DNA of 64,000 nucleotides from Rhizobium sp. CFBP 8762 (GTDB taxonomy: Bacteria > Pseudomonadota > Alphaproteobacteria > Rhizobiales > Rhizobiaceae), in contig NZ_JACYUD010000003.1 in the NCBI RefSeq assembly GCF_014841565.1, forward strand, positions 62,001 through 126,000, read 5' to 3'. Both the position numbers and the translations under genes were made by a program. Positions 1-9,450 of this stretch are shown in pieces. Position 1 is the stretch's first letter. Every line of letters begins with the position of its first letter. The notes below the pieces were generated by a model, which searched no databases, was not told where the DNA came from, and saw nothing but the letters and a program-made list of their open reading frames with translations.

Positions 1-393
1 CTGCATAGCCTCGCGCAGACCCGGCTGAAACTGGAAGAACCTTTAATTCTGGCAGGTGACTACAATGTCATACCGCAGCCCCATGATTGCTTCGATCCCG
101 AAGTCTGGAAGAACGACGCCCTTTTCCTACCGCAAACGAGAGATGCCTATCAAAGGCTGCTCAATCTTGGGTTTACCGATGCGCTTCGCACGTCCTCGGA
201 TGCGGCACCTCTTTACACATTCTGGGATTATCAGGCTGGTGCCTGGCAGAAGAACAATGGAATCCGCATCGATCACCTGCTTTTATCTGCAGAGGCTGCA
301 AACAAGCTGGTATCAGCATCGGTTGAAAAATATGTACGTGGCTGGGAAAAGCCGTCAGATCATGTGCCCGCGGTTATCGAATTGAACATGTAG
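1..393 (+). CDS. xthA: Exodeoxyribonuclease III, C-terminal part (5' end outside window)
   Basis: Reading frame 1 is open from the first base to a TAG at 391-393, giving the last 130 residues of an exonuclease III/AP endonuclease. This enzyme cuts DNA at abasic sites and degrades 3' ends during base-excision repair. Family motifs are visible: GDYNVIP near residue 19 (catalytic Asp/Asn of the EEP fold), FTDALR, YTFWDY, GIRIDHLLLS, and the terminal PSDHVPAV with the catalytic His. The start and the N-terminal metal-binding Glu are beyond the left edge. It converges with exoR on the other strand, leaving a 20-base gap. Family assignment is secure; which paralogue it is cannot be told from a fragment. 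Confidence 0.9.
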   Translation: MHSLAQTRLKLEEPLILAGDYNVIPQPHDCFDPEVWKNDALFLPQTRDAYQRLLNLGFTDALRTSSDAAPLYTFWDYQAGAWQKNNGIRIDHLLLSAEAANKLVSASVEKYVRGWEKPSDHVPAVIELNM

Positions 394-413
394 AGTAACT
401 AGCAGTTGGCCGC

Positions 414-1217
414 TTATTCCGCTGATTTCAGACCGATGTTCTGGGAAAGCTGCACAGCTGCACGTCGATCATTTTCCGTAGCAACGGAAAAAGCCTGTTC
501 TTGCATAGCTTGCAACCAGACACAGTCTTTCGGCGCACAATGGTCCAGCGAAGCTGTCATAAAGGCCAGTCCGCGTGCTGTCTGCCCCTCCTGAAACAGG
601 ACATTGCCAAATACGCCCATAGCACCTGCATGGCCACCCTTGCGCGCACGGTTCAGCCATTTCTTGGCCTGCTGCACGTTAACAGCCCCACCCTCGCCCG
701 CCAGCAACATTTTTGCCAACTGAAACTGCGCTTCCGCCACACCAAAAGTCGAAGCCGCCTGAAAATAAAGCTGACGCGCTTGCGACAGATCGACAGTCAC
801 CGGGCTTTTCGGAATGCCACGCCGGTAGTATCCGGCAAGCGAAATCAGGGCATTCACAAAATATCCGGTATCTTCCGAGCCGGGCTCAACACCCTGCTCG
901 GCGATGTCACGATACATCTTGAACGCTTCAATATCATTTTCCGCAACGCCGTCGCCATAGGCGTACATGTTCGCCAATGCCCACCGCGAGCCAGTGTGTC
1001 CCTTTTCGGCAGCATATTTATAGGCCTCAACGGCCTCGTCCTTCCGGCCATTTTTATAGGCCGAAAACCCGAACTTGAAGAGGTCAAAAGGACCCGATTC
1101 CCTGTTGACGCCTGCATCCGGATCGAAGGCCAGCGCATGCTCTGACGCTGCAACGCACAATGTGAGGCTCATTCCAAACGCTAAAACTCTGAACGGTTTG
1201 AATATGGCAAGCGGCAT
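414..1217 (-). CDS. exoR: ExoR, periplasmic Sel1-repeat regulator of the ExoS/ChvI pathway
   Basis: A 267-residue protein closely resembling rhizobial ExoR, the periplasmic inhibitor of the ExoS-ChvI two-component system that restrains exopolysaccharide synthesis and shapes the response to acid and host entry. An N-terminal signal peptide is visible (hydrophobic FGMSLTLCVA, likely cleavage after EHALA). The ExoR-typical stretch FDPDAGVNRESGPFDLFKFG and Sel1-like helical repeats follow (AAEKGHTGSRWALANMYAYG, AEAQFQLAKMLLAGEGG, RKGGHAGAMGVFGN). Length matches the family. I chose the ATG at 1217 because it directly precedes the signal peptide. The frame stays open upstream to 1580, and an ATG at 1460 has a better ribosome site (AAGAGG), so the start is less certain than the identity. 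Confidence 0.85.
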   Translation of the reverse strand: MPLAIFKPFRVLAFGMSLTLCVAASEHALAFDPDAGVNRESGPFDLFKFGFSAYKNGRKDEAVEAYKYAAEKGHTGSRWALANMYAYGDGVAENDIEAFKMYRDIAEQGVEPGSEDTGYFVNALISLAGYYRRGIPKSPVTVDLSQARQLYFQAASTFGVAEAQFQLAKMLLAGEGGAVNVQQAKKWLNRARKGGHAGAMGVFGNVLFQEGQTARGLAFMTASLDHCAPKDCVWLQAMQEQAFSVATENDRRAAVQLSQNIGLKSAE

Positions 1218-1540
1218 AGTAGCTTTTCTCTTGACCTTGCACTTGAGTGAACCAAGACTCATCTTTGAATTCGCACGAAAAAATGACATCGCTAACGGTT
1301 TCACAGAGTGCAGGTCGACCGTCTTCAAACCCGCTATGGCGGTTGAAACTTTGGCTGTTAGCAAGCTCTCGTTCACCACACAGTTCATGATATCGGTTGC
1401 GCTTTCATCTTGGGATATATGCCCTATCGCTGCGCCCAGTTTGTGGCGGGAAATAGACATTTTGCCTCTTGCCAAGTTGATATCAGACTCTAGCAAAAAG
1501 TGTGTTGCCGATTCAGCACAAATTCTATCTTCCGCGTTCA
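1218..1540. other. exoR upstream region
   Basis: 323 bases between the exoR start and the terminator of the FadL-like gene, without a convincing separate gene. It must hold the exoR promoter, although I cannot pick a clear -35/-10 pair. The exoR frame is open through the whole stretch, so part of it may be translated as an N-terminal extension from the ATG at 1460. A plus-strand frame is also open here but has no family resemblance. Confidence 0.4.
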
Positions 1541-1574
1541 CACAAACAAAAAGCCCGGGGCTGGTCCCGGGCTT
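1541..1574 (-). terminator. Rho-independent terminator of the FadL-like gene
   Basis: A perfect 9-bp stem (AAGCCCGGG at 1551-1559 with CCCGGGCTT at 1566-1574, 6-base loop) is followed on the minus strand by a T-rich run (TTTGTTTG, 1543-1550). It sits about 50 bases past the stop of the FadL-like gene, as expected for its terminator, and separates that gene from exoR. Its presence argues against translation of exoR starting as far upstream as 1580. Confidence 0.85.
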
Positions 1575-1625
1575 GGTCATTATGAGGTGGCACTCACGGT
1601 GAATGCTACTATTTCTACTGGTTGC

Positions 1626-2915
1626 TTAGAACTTCACTTTAATTGCTGTAGACACTGCGGTTACAACATCGTCGTCGTAGTCGTAGGAAACATTGTCTCC
1701 ATATACCTGTCCACCACGCGTGACGATACCAGAAGACCCACTGGTCAAAATACCAACTGCCCCGGCCAAACGCAGCTCCACCTTTTCCGTAGCGGCATAA
1801 GACAGACCCGTGCCTAGCAACCATGTATCGCTTTGCGTATTGATCCCGGTGCTTGCACCGCGGTCATAGGTCAAGCTGAGTGCTCCGCTGAGCTTATCGG
1901 TAAATTTGTGACCGACACCCCCGGTGATGCTCAAGCCATCACGAAACAGAAGATCGAGCTGTGAGCAACGCGGACTAAGCGGCGAAAGAACGGGAGGGCA
2001 GAAGTTCAGAACCGAAATCTGGCTCCAATCGGTCCATTTGATGGACCCGAATGCCAACCATCCTTCCGCGATACCGCTTTGAAGTTTCAGTTCAACAGAG
2101 TCCGGCATGGATACCGATCCGCTGACGCCATAGCGAGGCACGCCAGTAATCGGACTAAGCGAAATGGGAATGACGTTGCTGGCATCGATGGATCCGGTCA
2201 GATCCACATCGACTTTGCTGTTATATACGAGACTGGCGCGGATGGCATATTCCGGAATTTCATAAGCTACACCTGCGCGCCAGCCCCATCCGTCACCTTC
2301 GAGTTCCAGACGTCCGAGACCCGTGAGAGGAAATGCGGCCGGATATTCCTGAGACAGCTGGTCTTTGAACCCATCGATTTTTTGGTAGAAAGCACCGCCA
2401 ATCAGACGAAGCTTTCCGGGTCCCATGTCAAACTTATAGGAACAGGTTCCCGCATAGTTGTCACTGCTAACCTTGGTCTCCACATTGTAGTTTGCGCCTG
2501 CCCAATTGGCGCCAGGTTTCAGATGCAGACCCCAAGGCTGTGAGTAATCAACCATACAGTCGACGGCATCGCCAAAACCTGCCTTAAATCCAATCCGTGG
2601 CGACCAATAGCTTTCACTATCATCAGCTGTCCGTGGGCGATTGTTGAGATCACCACCGCCGACACCCGGCACACCTCTGCCACCAAACAATCGTGGATCG
2701 ATCACACTCGAGTCGGTGTCACGAACATTTTTCAGACGTCGATTAGGCATGACAAAGCTGGAGGATGCTTCTCCTACATAGGGTGAATCCTCAAACAGCA
2801 AATCGATATTGTAGCCACCACGCTCCAACCCACTCGCATTCGCGCCAGCACCAAACGTGAGTGTGGAAAGCGTAGCGAGCCCCAGCAAGCGCCCCTTCAT
2901 TGAAAGCTTCGTCAT
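1626..2915 (-). CDS. FadL/TodX-family outer membrane transport protein
   Basis: A 429-residue outer-membrane beta-barrel of the FadL (OMPP1/TodX) family, which moves hydrophobic molecules such as long-chain fatty acids across the outer membrane. A signal peptide (LATLSTLTFGAGANA) is followed by SGLERGGYNIDLLFEDSPY, the kind of N-terminal hatch sequence seen in FadL proteins. Alternating beta-strand patterns run to the end and the last residue is Phe (IKVKF), as BAM substrates usually have. The ATG at 2915 is preceded by GGGGGA, which decides the start over a longer frame. The gene stands alone and ends in its own terminator at 1541-1574. The substrate cannot be read from the sequence. Confidence 0.85.
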   Translation of the reverse strand: MTKLSMKGRLLGLATLSTLTFGAGANASGLERGGYNIDLLFEDSPYVGEASSSFVMPNRRLKNVRDTDSSVIDPRLFGGRGVPGVGGGDLNNRPRTADDSESYWSPRIGFKAGFGDAVDCMVDYSQPWGLHLKPGANWAGANYNVETKVSSDNYAGTCSYKFDMGPGKLRLIGGAFYQKIDGFKDQLSQEYPAAFPLTGLGRLELEGDGWGWRAGVAYEIPEYAIRASLVYNSKVDVDLTGSIDASNVIPISLSPITGVPRYGVSGSVSMPDSVELKLQSGIAEGWLAFGSIKWTDWSQISVLNFCPPVLSPLSPRCSQLDLLFRDGLSITGGVGHKFTDKLSGALSLTYDRGASTGINTQSDTWLLGTGLSYAATEKVELRLAGAVGILTSGSSGIVTRGGQVYGDNVSYDYDDDVVTAVSTAIKVKF

Positions 2916-3075
2916 AGTTCCCCCGTCAGCGTCCCGCAGTCTCTTTCGTTGGTAACGAGTATCAAACAAGTATCGAGGACTTGCAAGCTCGCTAATGCTA
3001 CCTGCTTTAACACAAGATTATGCTTGCGTAGGGCTTGCCTCATGCAATTCCGTTTTATTTCCCAGAAATGCGGTA

Positions 3076-5907
3076 TCAGCCAGCCTCAGCCACGCGCAAC
3101 AATGCGGTCTGCAACGAACTCATCTGCACGTCGATCTCTGCCAGACGCTCCTTCTCCGCCTCAACCACCTCTGCCTTGGCGTTGGCTACAAATCGTTCGT
3201 TGGACAGTTTCGACGCAATTTTTGCGCGTTCCACGTCGAGTTTGGTCATGGCCTTTTCGAGGCGCGCGCGTTCCGCTGACACATCAATCAAAGACCCGAG
3301 CGGCAGGCATGCGGTCGCTTCGCCGATGACAATCTGCGCCGCGCCTTTCGGTGCCGCGTCGCCAAGCGATATTGACTCGACGCGTGCAAGCCGCCGAATG
3401 GCTGCATCCTGACTGAGCAAGCGGTCTCGTATTTGCTGGTTGGCACCCACGACCACAAGAGGCGCGACAGCAGATGGTGGCACGTTCATTTCGGCCCGAA
3501 CAGACCGAATGCCCGAAACGATATCGATCAACCAATTGATTTCGCCGGCAGCCGTTTCATCCTGGTAGGTCGAGGTCGGCCAGCGGGTCAGGCAGAGAAG
3601 ATTGTCGCGATCCCCCGTGTGATCCCACAGTTCTTCCGTCATGAATGGCATGAAGGGATGCAGAAGTTTGTAGGTCTCGTCCAGAATGTAGGCCACGCAA
3701 GCCTGTGACTCGGCGCGCGCACCCTCATCCTCGCCGCTGAAAATAGGCTTCAGCAGTTCCAGATACCAGTCACACAACTGATTCCATACAAAGCGATAGA
3801 GGCTGCCTGCCGCCTCATTGAACCGATAGGTCTCGATAGCCTCGGTGACTTCTTGTCTGGTGCGTGAGAGTTCAGTGATGATCCACCGGTTGACCGTGAG
3901 CGTTACCGCTTCCGGCACAAAGGCGGGATCATTCTTGACACCATTCATTTCAGCAAACCGTGTTGCATTCCACAGCTTGGTTCCGAAGTTGCGATAACCT
4001 GCAATTCGCGCAGGGTCTAACTTCACATCACGCCCTTGCGCCGCCATGATGGCAAGGGTGAAGCGCAGCGCATCCGCACCGTATTCGTCGATCAGGTTCA
4101 AGGGATCGATGACGTTGCCTTTCGACTTCGACATTTTCTGACCGTTTTTGTCGCGCACCAGCGCATGAACGTAAACGGTATGGAATGGCTCAATCGGCGT
4201 GCCACTCTCATCCTTCATGAGATGCAGGCCCATCATCATCATGCGGGCCACCCAGAAGAAGATAATGTCGAACCCGGTGACGAGCACATCCGTTTGGTAA
4301 TAGCGGTCAAGTTCCGGCGTTTTGTGCGGCCATCCCAGTGTCGAAAAGGGCCAAAGCGCGGACGAAAACCATGTATCAAGAACATCTTCGTCACGCGTCA
4401 GGATATCGCCCGGACGGAAGTCTTCCAGCAGGTTTTCAACATAGGCCTTCATCGGCCCCTCGTGCGACAAATAGTGCTGAATGGCAGCCTGAAGCGCTTC
4501 CTCTTCAGACTTCTCAACAAAGACCTGCCCGTCCGGGCCGTACCACGCCGGTATCTGGTGCCCCCACCAGAGCTGGCGGGATACACACCACGGCTGGATG
4601 TTTTCCATCCATTCGAAGTAGGTTTTTTCCCAGTTTTTCGGTACGAACTTCGTTCGTCCCTCACGCACCGAAGCGATAGCAGGTTTTGCCAGAGTGGCTG
4701 CATCCACATACCACTGTTCGGTCAGCCTCGGTTCAATCGGCACACCACCCCGGTCCCCGTGAGGAACGGTATGCTTATGCGGTTCGATGCGATCAACGAG
4801 CCCTGCTTCTTCCAGAATTTGAACAATCCGCTCGCGCGCCTGAAAACGATCAAGGCCGTTTAGCGCGTTCCAGTGAGCAAGCTGCTCCGGTGCCGGTTGT
4901 AAACCCTCTAGAAATTCGTCGTTGTCGGTTAGCTCGATCTTTCCATCAATGGTCAGAATATTGATCATGGCGAGCTTCTGGCGCCTGCCGACTTCGAAAT
5001 CGTTGAAGTCGTGCGCAGGCGTCATCTTTACCGCACCGGTTCCCGCCGTTGGGTCTGGATATTCATCGGCAACAATGGGTATACGCCTGCCAACAATGGG
5101 CAGAATAACATGCTTTCCGACGATATCTGTATAGCGCATATCATCCGGGTGAACGGCAACGCCAGAATCGCCCAGCAGCGTCTCCGGTCTGGTGGTTGCG
5201 ACAACCAGATAATCGCGAGTTTCAAACTCGACCGGGTTGCCCTCGTCATCGAAGGAGATCGGGTATTCGTAACTCACGCCGTCTTCGAGCGGATAACGCA
5301 GATGCCAGAGGTTGCCGGCAACTTCGACCTGTTCAACCTCAAGGTCGGAAATGGCCGTCAGCAGTTTGGGGTCCCAGTTGACAAGACGCTTGTCCTTGTA
5401 AATCAGGCCCTCTTTGTAGAGCGACACAAAGACTTCCAGAACAGCTTCCGACAGTCCCTCGTCCATTGTGAAGCGCTCACGCGACCAGTCACAGGACGCA
5501 CCGAGCCGTTTGAGCTGGTTGAAGATCAACCCGCCTGACTCATCTTTCCACTCCCAAACTTTTTCGATGAAAGCCTCTCGGCCGATTTCCCGTCGTCCGG
5601 GCAGCTTCTGTTCGGCCAGCTTGCGCTCGACAACCATCTGCGTTGCGATTCCGGCATGGTCCATTCCGGGTTGCCAAAGAACATCCTTGCCCCGCATACG
5701 CTCAAAGCGAACCATGATGTCCTGAAGCGTATTGTTGAGCGCATGTCCCATATGCAGAGAACCGGTAACATTCGGCGGGGGTATAACAATGGAAAACGTC
5801 TCGGCACCCGGCTCTGCATTCGCGCCTGCTGCAAAGGCGTTGCCCTCTTCCCATTTACGGGCAATTCGAGGTTCAACGCTGGCGGAATCATAGGTTTTTT
5901 CAAGCAT
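3076..5907 (-). CDS. valS: Valyl-tRNA synthetase
   Basis: A 943-residue class I aminoacyl-tRNA synthetase that charges tRNA-Val with valine in the cytoplasm. The HIGH-type signature is PNVTGSLHMGHALN near residue 50 and the KMSKS loop is GQKMSKSKGNVIDP in the middle of the protein. The CP1 editing domain motif TRPETLLGDSGVAVHPDD, a DTWFSSALWPF stretch, the anticodon-binding helical domain and a C-terminal coiled coil (RLEKAMTKLDVERAKIASKL) follow in the order typical of ValRS. Length is normal for an alphaproteobacterial enzyme. It is followed in transcription by the FadL-like gene, which has its own ribosome site and terminator. Confidence 0.98.
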   Translation of the reverse strand: MLEKTYDSASVEPRIARKWEEGNAFAAGANAEPGAETFSIVIPPPNVTGSLHMGHALNNTLQDIMVRFERMRGKDVLWQPGMDHAGIATQMVVERKLAEQKLPGRREIGREAFIEKVWEWKDESGGLIFNQLKRLGASCDWSRERFTMDEGLSEAVLEVFVSLYKEGLIYKDKRLVNWDPKLLTAISDLEVEQVEVAGNLWHLRYPLEDGVSYEYPISFDDEGNPVEFETRDYLVVATTRPETLLGDSGVAVHPDDMRYTDIVGKHVILPIVGRRIPIVADEYPDPTAGTGAVKMTPAHDFNDFEVGRRQKLAMINILTIDGKIELTDNDEFLEGLQPAPEQLAHWNALNGLDRFQARERIVQILEEAGLVDRIEPHKHTVPHGDRGGVPIEPRLTEQWYVDAATLAKPAIASVREGRTKFVPKNWEKTYFEWMENIQPWCVSRQLWWGHQIPAWYGPDGQVFVEKSEEEALQAAIQHYLSHEGPMKAYVENLLEDFRPGDILTRDEDVLDTWFSSALWPFSTLGWPHKTPELDRYYQTDVLVTGFDIIFFWVARMMMMGLHLMKDESGTPIEPFHTVYVHALVRDKNGQKMSKSKGNVIDPLNLIDEYGADALRFTLAIMAAQGRDVKLDPARIAGYRNFGTKLWNATRFAEMNGVKNDPAFVPEAVTLTVNRWIITELSRTRQEVTEAIETYRFNEAAGSLYRFVWNQLCDWYLELLKPIFSGEDEGARAESQACVAYILDETYKLLHPFMPFMTEELWDHTGDRDNLLCLTRWPTSTYQDETAAGEINWLIDIVSGIRSVRAEMNVPPSAVAPLVVVGANQQIRDRLLSQDAAIRRLARVESISLGDAAPKGAAQIVIGEATACLPLGSLIDVSAERARLEKAMTKLDVERAKIASKLSNERFVANAKAEVVEAEKERLAEIDVQMSSLQTALLRVAEAG

Positions 5908-6033
5908 CGGAAGCCAAACTCATTTGGGAAGACATACGGCTTGTAAAGCTGAAGCGGTCAACGGAGTCAAATACTTCGTACGCAATTTGGCATTACGACG
6001 AAGCACCGTGCCTATTTTCAAAGCACTGTTTGT

Positions 6034-6753
6034 CTACCGACGGGGACCTCTGGCGACACGCTCAATTTCTTCGCGCACCAAACGCTCAACCAAAGTCGGC
6101 AGATTGTTATCGAGCCATTCCTGCAGGAGTGGGCGCAGCATTTCCTGCGCAATCTCATCAAAAGACCGCCGCGGCGTTGCGTGAATAGCTTGCGAAAGGT
6201 CGTCAAACGAGCGTGCCACTTGTTGACCAACCTGAGGTGATACAATACCGGCCACTTCGGGCGCAGACACTGTGACGGAGGGGCTTACGTGGGGCTCCAC
6301 GGCAAACTCAGGTTCACTCTCAGTGCCTTTCGCTGCCATCGGCTCGCTGAAAGCTTCCGAACCTATCTCGGCGCCAACCTCGGACTTATCTTCCTCTTTG
6401 TTTTGAAAACGGAACGGCATAACATTTTCAGGTACTGGCTGTGTGTCCGCCACCGTATTGCGACCGGCGGAGCCGCGAACGCGCGCAGCCACATCTGCCA
6501 ACGACAAAGGTTGGGGCGACGGGGCGCTTTCGTTGATCGCTGACGGTCGATTGTCCTGCGCCGACAAATCCGCAGTCAAATAAGGTGCAGCCATCTCGGA
6601 TGCATCCGAAGCGTCTTCGTTCACGTCCGACTTGGTTTCAAAACCGTCTTCAAAACTATCGAGAGATAGCGGCTCATTGCTTTCAATAATCCGCCGGATC
6701 GACGCCAGAATTTCGTCCATGGAGGGTTCGCGCGCTACGTTTGGCTGAGCCAT
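6034..6753 (-). CDS. popZ: PopZ-family polar organizing protein (DUF2497)
   Basis: A 239-residue protein with the PopZ/DUF2497 layout. It has a conserved N-terminal helix (PSMDEILASIRRIIES, near residue 10), a long acidic, Pro/Ser/Glu-rich disordered middle, and a C-terminal oligomerization segment (FDEIAQEMLRPLLQEWLDNN, then LPTLVERLVREEIERVARG). In Caulobacter and Agrobacterium, PopZ self-assembles at cell poles and anchors the chromosome and polar proteins. The position immediately upstream of valS in the transcription direction matches what I recall for Rhizobiales. I prefer ATG 6753 (MAQPNV) because AGGA lies 6 bases upstream; an ATG at 6759 is possible. The function at the pole is inferred from the family. 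Confidence 0.85.
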   Translation of the reverse strand: MAQPNVAREPSMDEILASIRRIIESNEPLSLDSFEDGFETKSDVNEDASDASEMAAPYLTADLSAQDNRPSAINESAPSPQPLSLADVAARVRGSAGRNTVADTQPVPENVMPFRFQNKEEDKSEVGAEIGSEAFSEPMAAKGTESEPEFAVEPHVSPSVTVSAPEVAGIVSPQVGQQVARSFDDLSQAIHATPRRSFDEIAQEMLRPLLQEWLDNNLPTLVERLVREEIERVARGPRR

Positions 6754-6895
6754 TGTCATTCCTGTTCGTTTCCTCGACCCGGAGATCGACACCTGCCAGA
6801 CAGACCTTAAACGAGTTCATTCGGCAGAACAGACTACCGAATCGATCTGACATCATGATGCACAGTTTTTTCAGAAACGTCACGTAGCCAGACTG

Positions 6896-8257
6896 CTATC
6901 GACCGTCCACAGTCCGCAAGCCGAACCACTTGTCCTTCACGGCTTCGAAGTGCTTTTCCGAACGATATTCGGCGACCTGAAGGTTCTGGCTGCCCACAGT
7001 CAGATTGCCCATGGCAGCCAACAAGGAGTAGCTGGCAACCACCGCATCACGCTGTGACACCGCCAGGCTTTCCTGCGCATTCAAAACATTCTGCTGGGAA
7101 ATCAAAACGTCCAATGTCGTGCGTTGTCCAACATTGCGCTCCTCTACAACGCCTGCCAGCGCAAGATTGGCAGCACTAAGCTGCTGGCGATTGGCAGAAA
7201 TTTGCGCAATGGCGGCTTCCATCTGCGCGTAAGCGGAAACAACGTTCTGTTGGACCGAGGCGCGCTCGCGATCCACGAGAATACGCTGCTGACCCAGTTG
7301 CTCTTTGGTCTGACGAATACGGCCGTATTCCGCGCCACCCTGATAGATGGGAACAGACAGACGTGCCGTGATCGCACCGGACGTGTTGTCACCGTTCGAG
7401 GTGTTGTTTCCGGTCGTGCGACCGAATGTGCCTTCAAGCCGCACACCCGGAAGTGCCGCGCCTTCGGCAACTTTGACACCAAAACCAGCGGAATCGACAG
7501 CATACTGGGCTGCCAGAATTGACGGGTGCTGCCGCAATCCGCTGGCAACGGCCTGATCAAGCGACCTCGGCAGGCCGCGGCTTGCAGGTGCGGGTTGTTT
7601 GATGCCAACCGGCTGCGCACCGACGATCTGGACGTAGACAGCCTCACTTGTTTTCAGTTGCGCGACAGCGCCGACTAGCAAGGCTTGCGCCGCAGCAAGT
7701 TCGGCCTGAGCCTGACTGACATCTGTACGTGTGCCCTCACCCACATCCAGACGCGCTTGCGATGCGTTCAACTGCTCACGCAAGAAAGCAAGGTTCTGCT
7801 TGCGGATGCTGACCAGTTGCTGGTCACGAGCGATATTGGCATAGGCCTGCGCCGCCGAGAACAGAATCTGCATTTCCGTTGCGCGCACATTCTCGCGTTC
7901 CGAGAACACCGAAGCGGTTGCCGCCCGAACGTTGTTGACCGTCTGGAAACCGTCGAAAATCTGCTGGGTTATCGTAATGCCAGAGGAGGAGCTGTGAAAG
8001 TCGCGTCGTCCGACCAGACCATTATCCACCCGTTGCAGAGTTCCACTGACTTCACCAGAAATCTGCGGTCTGCCCGTGGCCTTGGCAATGGTAACGCCTT
8101 CATCGGTCACCCGCAGACCGGCGCGTGCTGCATTGATGTCCGGATTGTTTTCATAGGCTTTCGACATGGCCCCGAAAATCGTCTCGGCAGATGCCATCTG
8201 CGGGAGGGCCCATACGAGGGGCGAAAGTGCTACGAGGAAAATTGCTTTACGGCTCAT
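6896..8257 (-). CDS. TolC-family outer membrane efflux/secretion channel (BepC-like)
   Basis: A 453-residue TolC-type protein that forms the outer-membrane duct of tripartite drug efflux pumps and type I secretion systems. Features are a signal peptide (ALPQMASA), two internally similar coiled-coil/beta-strand halves typical of the OEP fold (KAYENNPDINAARAGLRVTD; then VASGLRQHPSILAAQYAVDS), and the conserved NVGQRTTLDVLISQQNVLNA near the C terminus. The closest match in memory is Brucella BepC, the general TolC of that genus. The ATG at 8257 fits the signal peptide; a longer frame exists but adds an unlikely N terminus. No inner-membrane pump genes are adjacent, consistent with a shared channel. 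It follows pcm on the same strand. Confidence 0.9.
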   Translation of the reverse strand: MSRKAIFLVALSPLVWALPQMASAETIFGAMSKAYENNPDINAARAGLRVTDEGVTIAKATGRPQISGEVSGTLQRVDNGLVGRRDFHSSSSGITITQQIFDGFQTVNNVRAATASVFSERENVRATEMQILFSAAQAYANIARDQQLVSIRKQNLAFLREQLNASQARLDVGEGTRTDVSQAQAELAAAQALLVGAVAQLKTSEAVYVQIVGAQPVGIKQPAPASRGLPRSLDQAVASGLRQHPSILAAQYAVDSAGFGVKVAEGAALPGVRLEGTFGRTTGNNTSNGDNTSGAITARLSVPIYQGGAEYGRIRQTKEQLGQQRILVDRERASVQQNVVSAYAQMEAAIAQISANRQQLSAANLALAGVVEERNVGQRTTLDVLISQQNVLNAQESLAVSQRDAVVASYSLLAAMGNLTVGSQNLQVAEYRSEKHFEAVKDKWFGLRTVDGR

Positions 8258-8545
8258 CAACAAGATCGCACACTCCGATATATAGGCAATGACTGGATCG
8301 AACCACCGCCCTGTCAATCCCCGGCATACCGCGTACACCAGCGACTGAATGATAAGAAGAAGGTGGAGAGCCTACACGGCCAACAACCCATTGCGCACTT
8401 TTGATCTGGAAATTAACATTTCATCAACCTCTATGAACCTGATTTTAACAGAAAAGTTGAAAGAAAGCGTAATCGAGTTACTTATGCGCAACAATTCAAT
8501 CAAAAGATGTATCGCCGATAGTGAGTTCCCTCACCAAGAGGAGCC

Positions 8546-9217
8546 TCAAAACACAAATCCGGCATTTTTACGGAAGCCGGGCAGGGGTTTAATTGATGTG
8601 TTGAACGCGGGACGCTCGGCAGTGATTCCGTTTTCCCGCAAGTACAGCTTTGCTTGCGAAGCGTTGCCTAGGCCCTCAACCACGACCAGTCGTCCGCCAT
8701 CGCGAAGTTGGTCGAACAAGGCCGTCGGCAGCACCTCCACCGCACCATTAACGAAGATGACGTCGTAGGGTGCTTCGGCAGCATAGCCCTGCTCCAGCGC
8801 ACCCTGCACCACAGCGACGTTATCGTATCCCAGCTTTGAAACAGTTTCAGATGCCTGCGCGGCAAGCGTCTCATCACTCTCCAGTGCGACGACGGAGGAC
8901 CCCATGCGCGATAGCAAAGCGGACGTATATCCCGTTGCGCATCCGATATCCAGAATCACGTCTGTCTCAGCGACTTCGGCCAGTTGCAGCAACTTCGCCA
9001 GAGGCGATGGCTCCATGATGAAGCGGGCCGGACAGACAGGTGTTGCCGCAAGCACCTCAATATCATTATCGATATAGGCTAGCGGTCGCATAGCGACGGG
9101 GACGAAGTCTTCACGCGGCACGCTCAAGAACGCGTTTTGAACGGAATGGGATGTCACATCGGTCGTGCGGATCTGGTTATCGACCATCTTGGTGCGCTGA
9201 GCGCTGAAATCAATCAT
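8546..9217 (-). CDS. pcm: Protein-L-isoaspartate O-methyltransferase-like protein
   Basis: A 223-residue SAM-dependent methyltransferase of the PIMT family, which repairs isoaspartyl residues in aged proteins. The N-terminal motif RTKMVDNQIRTTDVTSHSVQ, the sequence VPREDFVP, the SAM-binding loop DIGCATGYTSALLSRMG and the late motif YDVIFVNGAVEVLP identify it. The SAM loop differs from the usual EIGTGSGYQ form, and the substrate region (EPSPLAKLLQLAEV) differs from the classic TISAPHM-type loop, so true isoaspartate repair is inferred, not proven. It lies upstream of the TolC-like gene on the same strand, separated by 288 bases without a clear gene. Confidence 0.8.
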   Translation of the reverse strand: MIDFSAQRTKMVDNQIRTTDVTSHSVQNAFLSVPREDFVPVAMRPLAYIDNDIEVLAATPVCPARFIMEPSPLAKLLQLAEVAETDVILDIGCATGYTSALLSRMGSSVVALESDETLAAQASETVSKLGYDNVAVVQGALEQGYAAEAPYDVIFVNGAVEVLPTALFDQLRDGGRLVVVEGLGNASQAKLYLRENGITAERPAFNTSIKPLPGFRKNAGFVF

Positions 9218-9450
9218 GTTATGCCCTGTTCAAACCGGCCCCAGTGGTGCGGGCCCAAAGTTCATGAAGTCCTGAGCAATCTCTTAAATCCGCTGATACA
9301 GGCTTTCAAGCCAAAGCGGTGCTACCGGCCAAAAAACATATCATCGCCAGATAAAGATTCATGATGATATTTGTCTAGTTAATATTGTCATTTGCCGATG
9401 TTTTGTCGTAATGAGCGCGCAACACACGTTGACACTGGAAGGGCACACTC

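Noticed and set aside
4036-4863. 275-codon plus-strand frame within valS
   Set aside because: Antisense to a secure essential gene; the translation resembles no protein family.
9218-9450. Iron-regulator box upstream of exbB
   Set aside because: No TTTAGAA/TTCTAAA pair or convincing palindrome was found; AT-rich ATGAT words are present but do not form a clear site.
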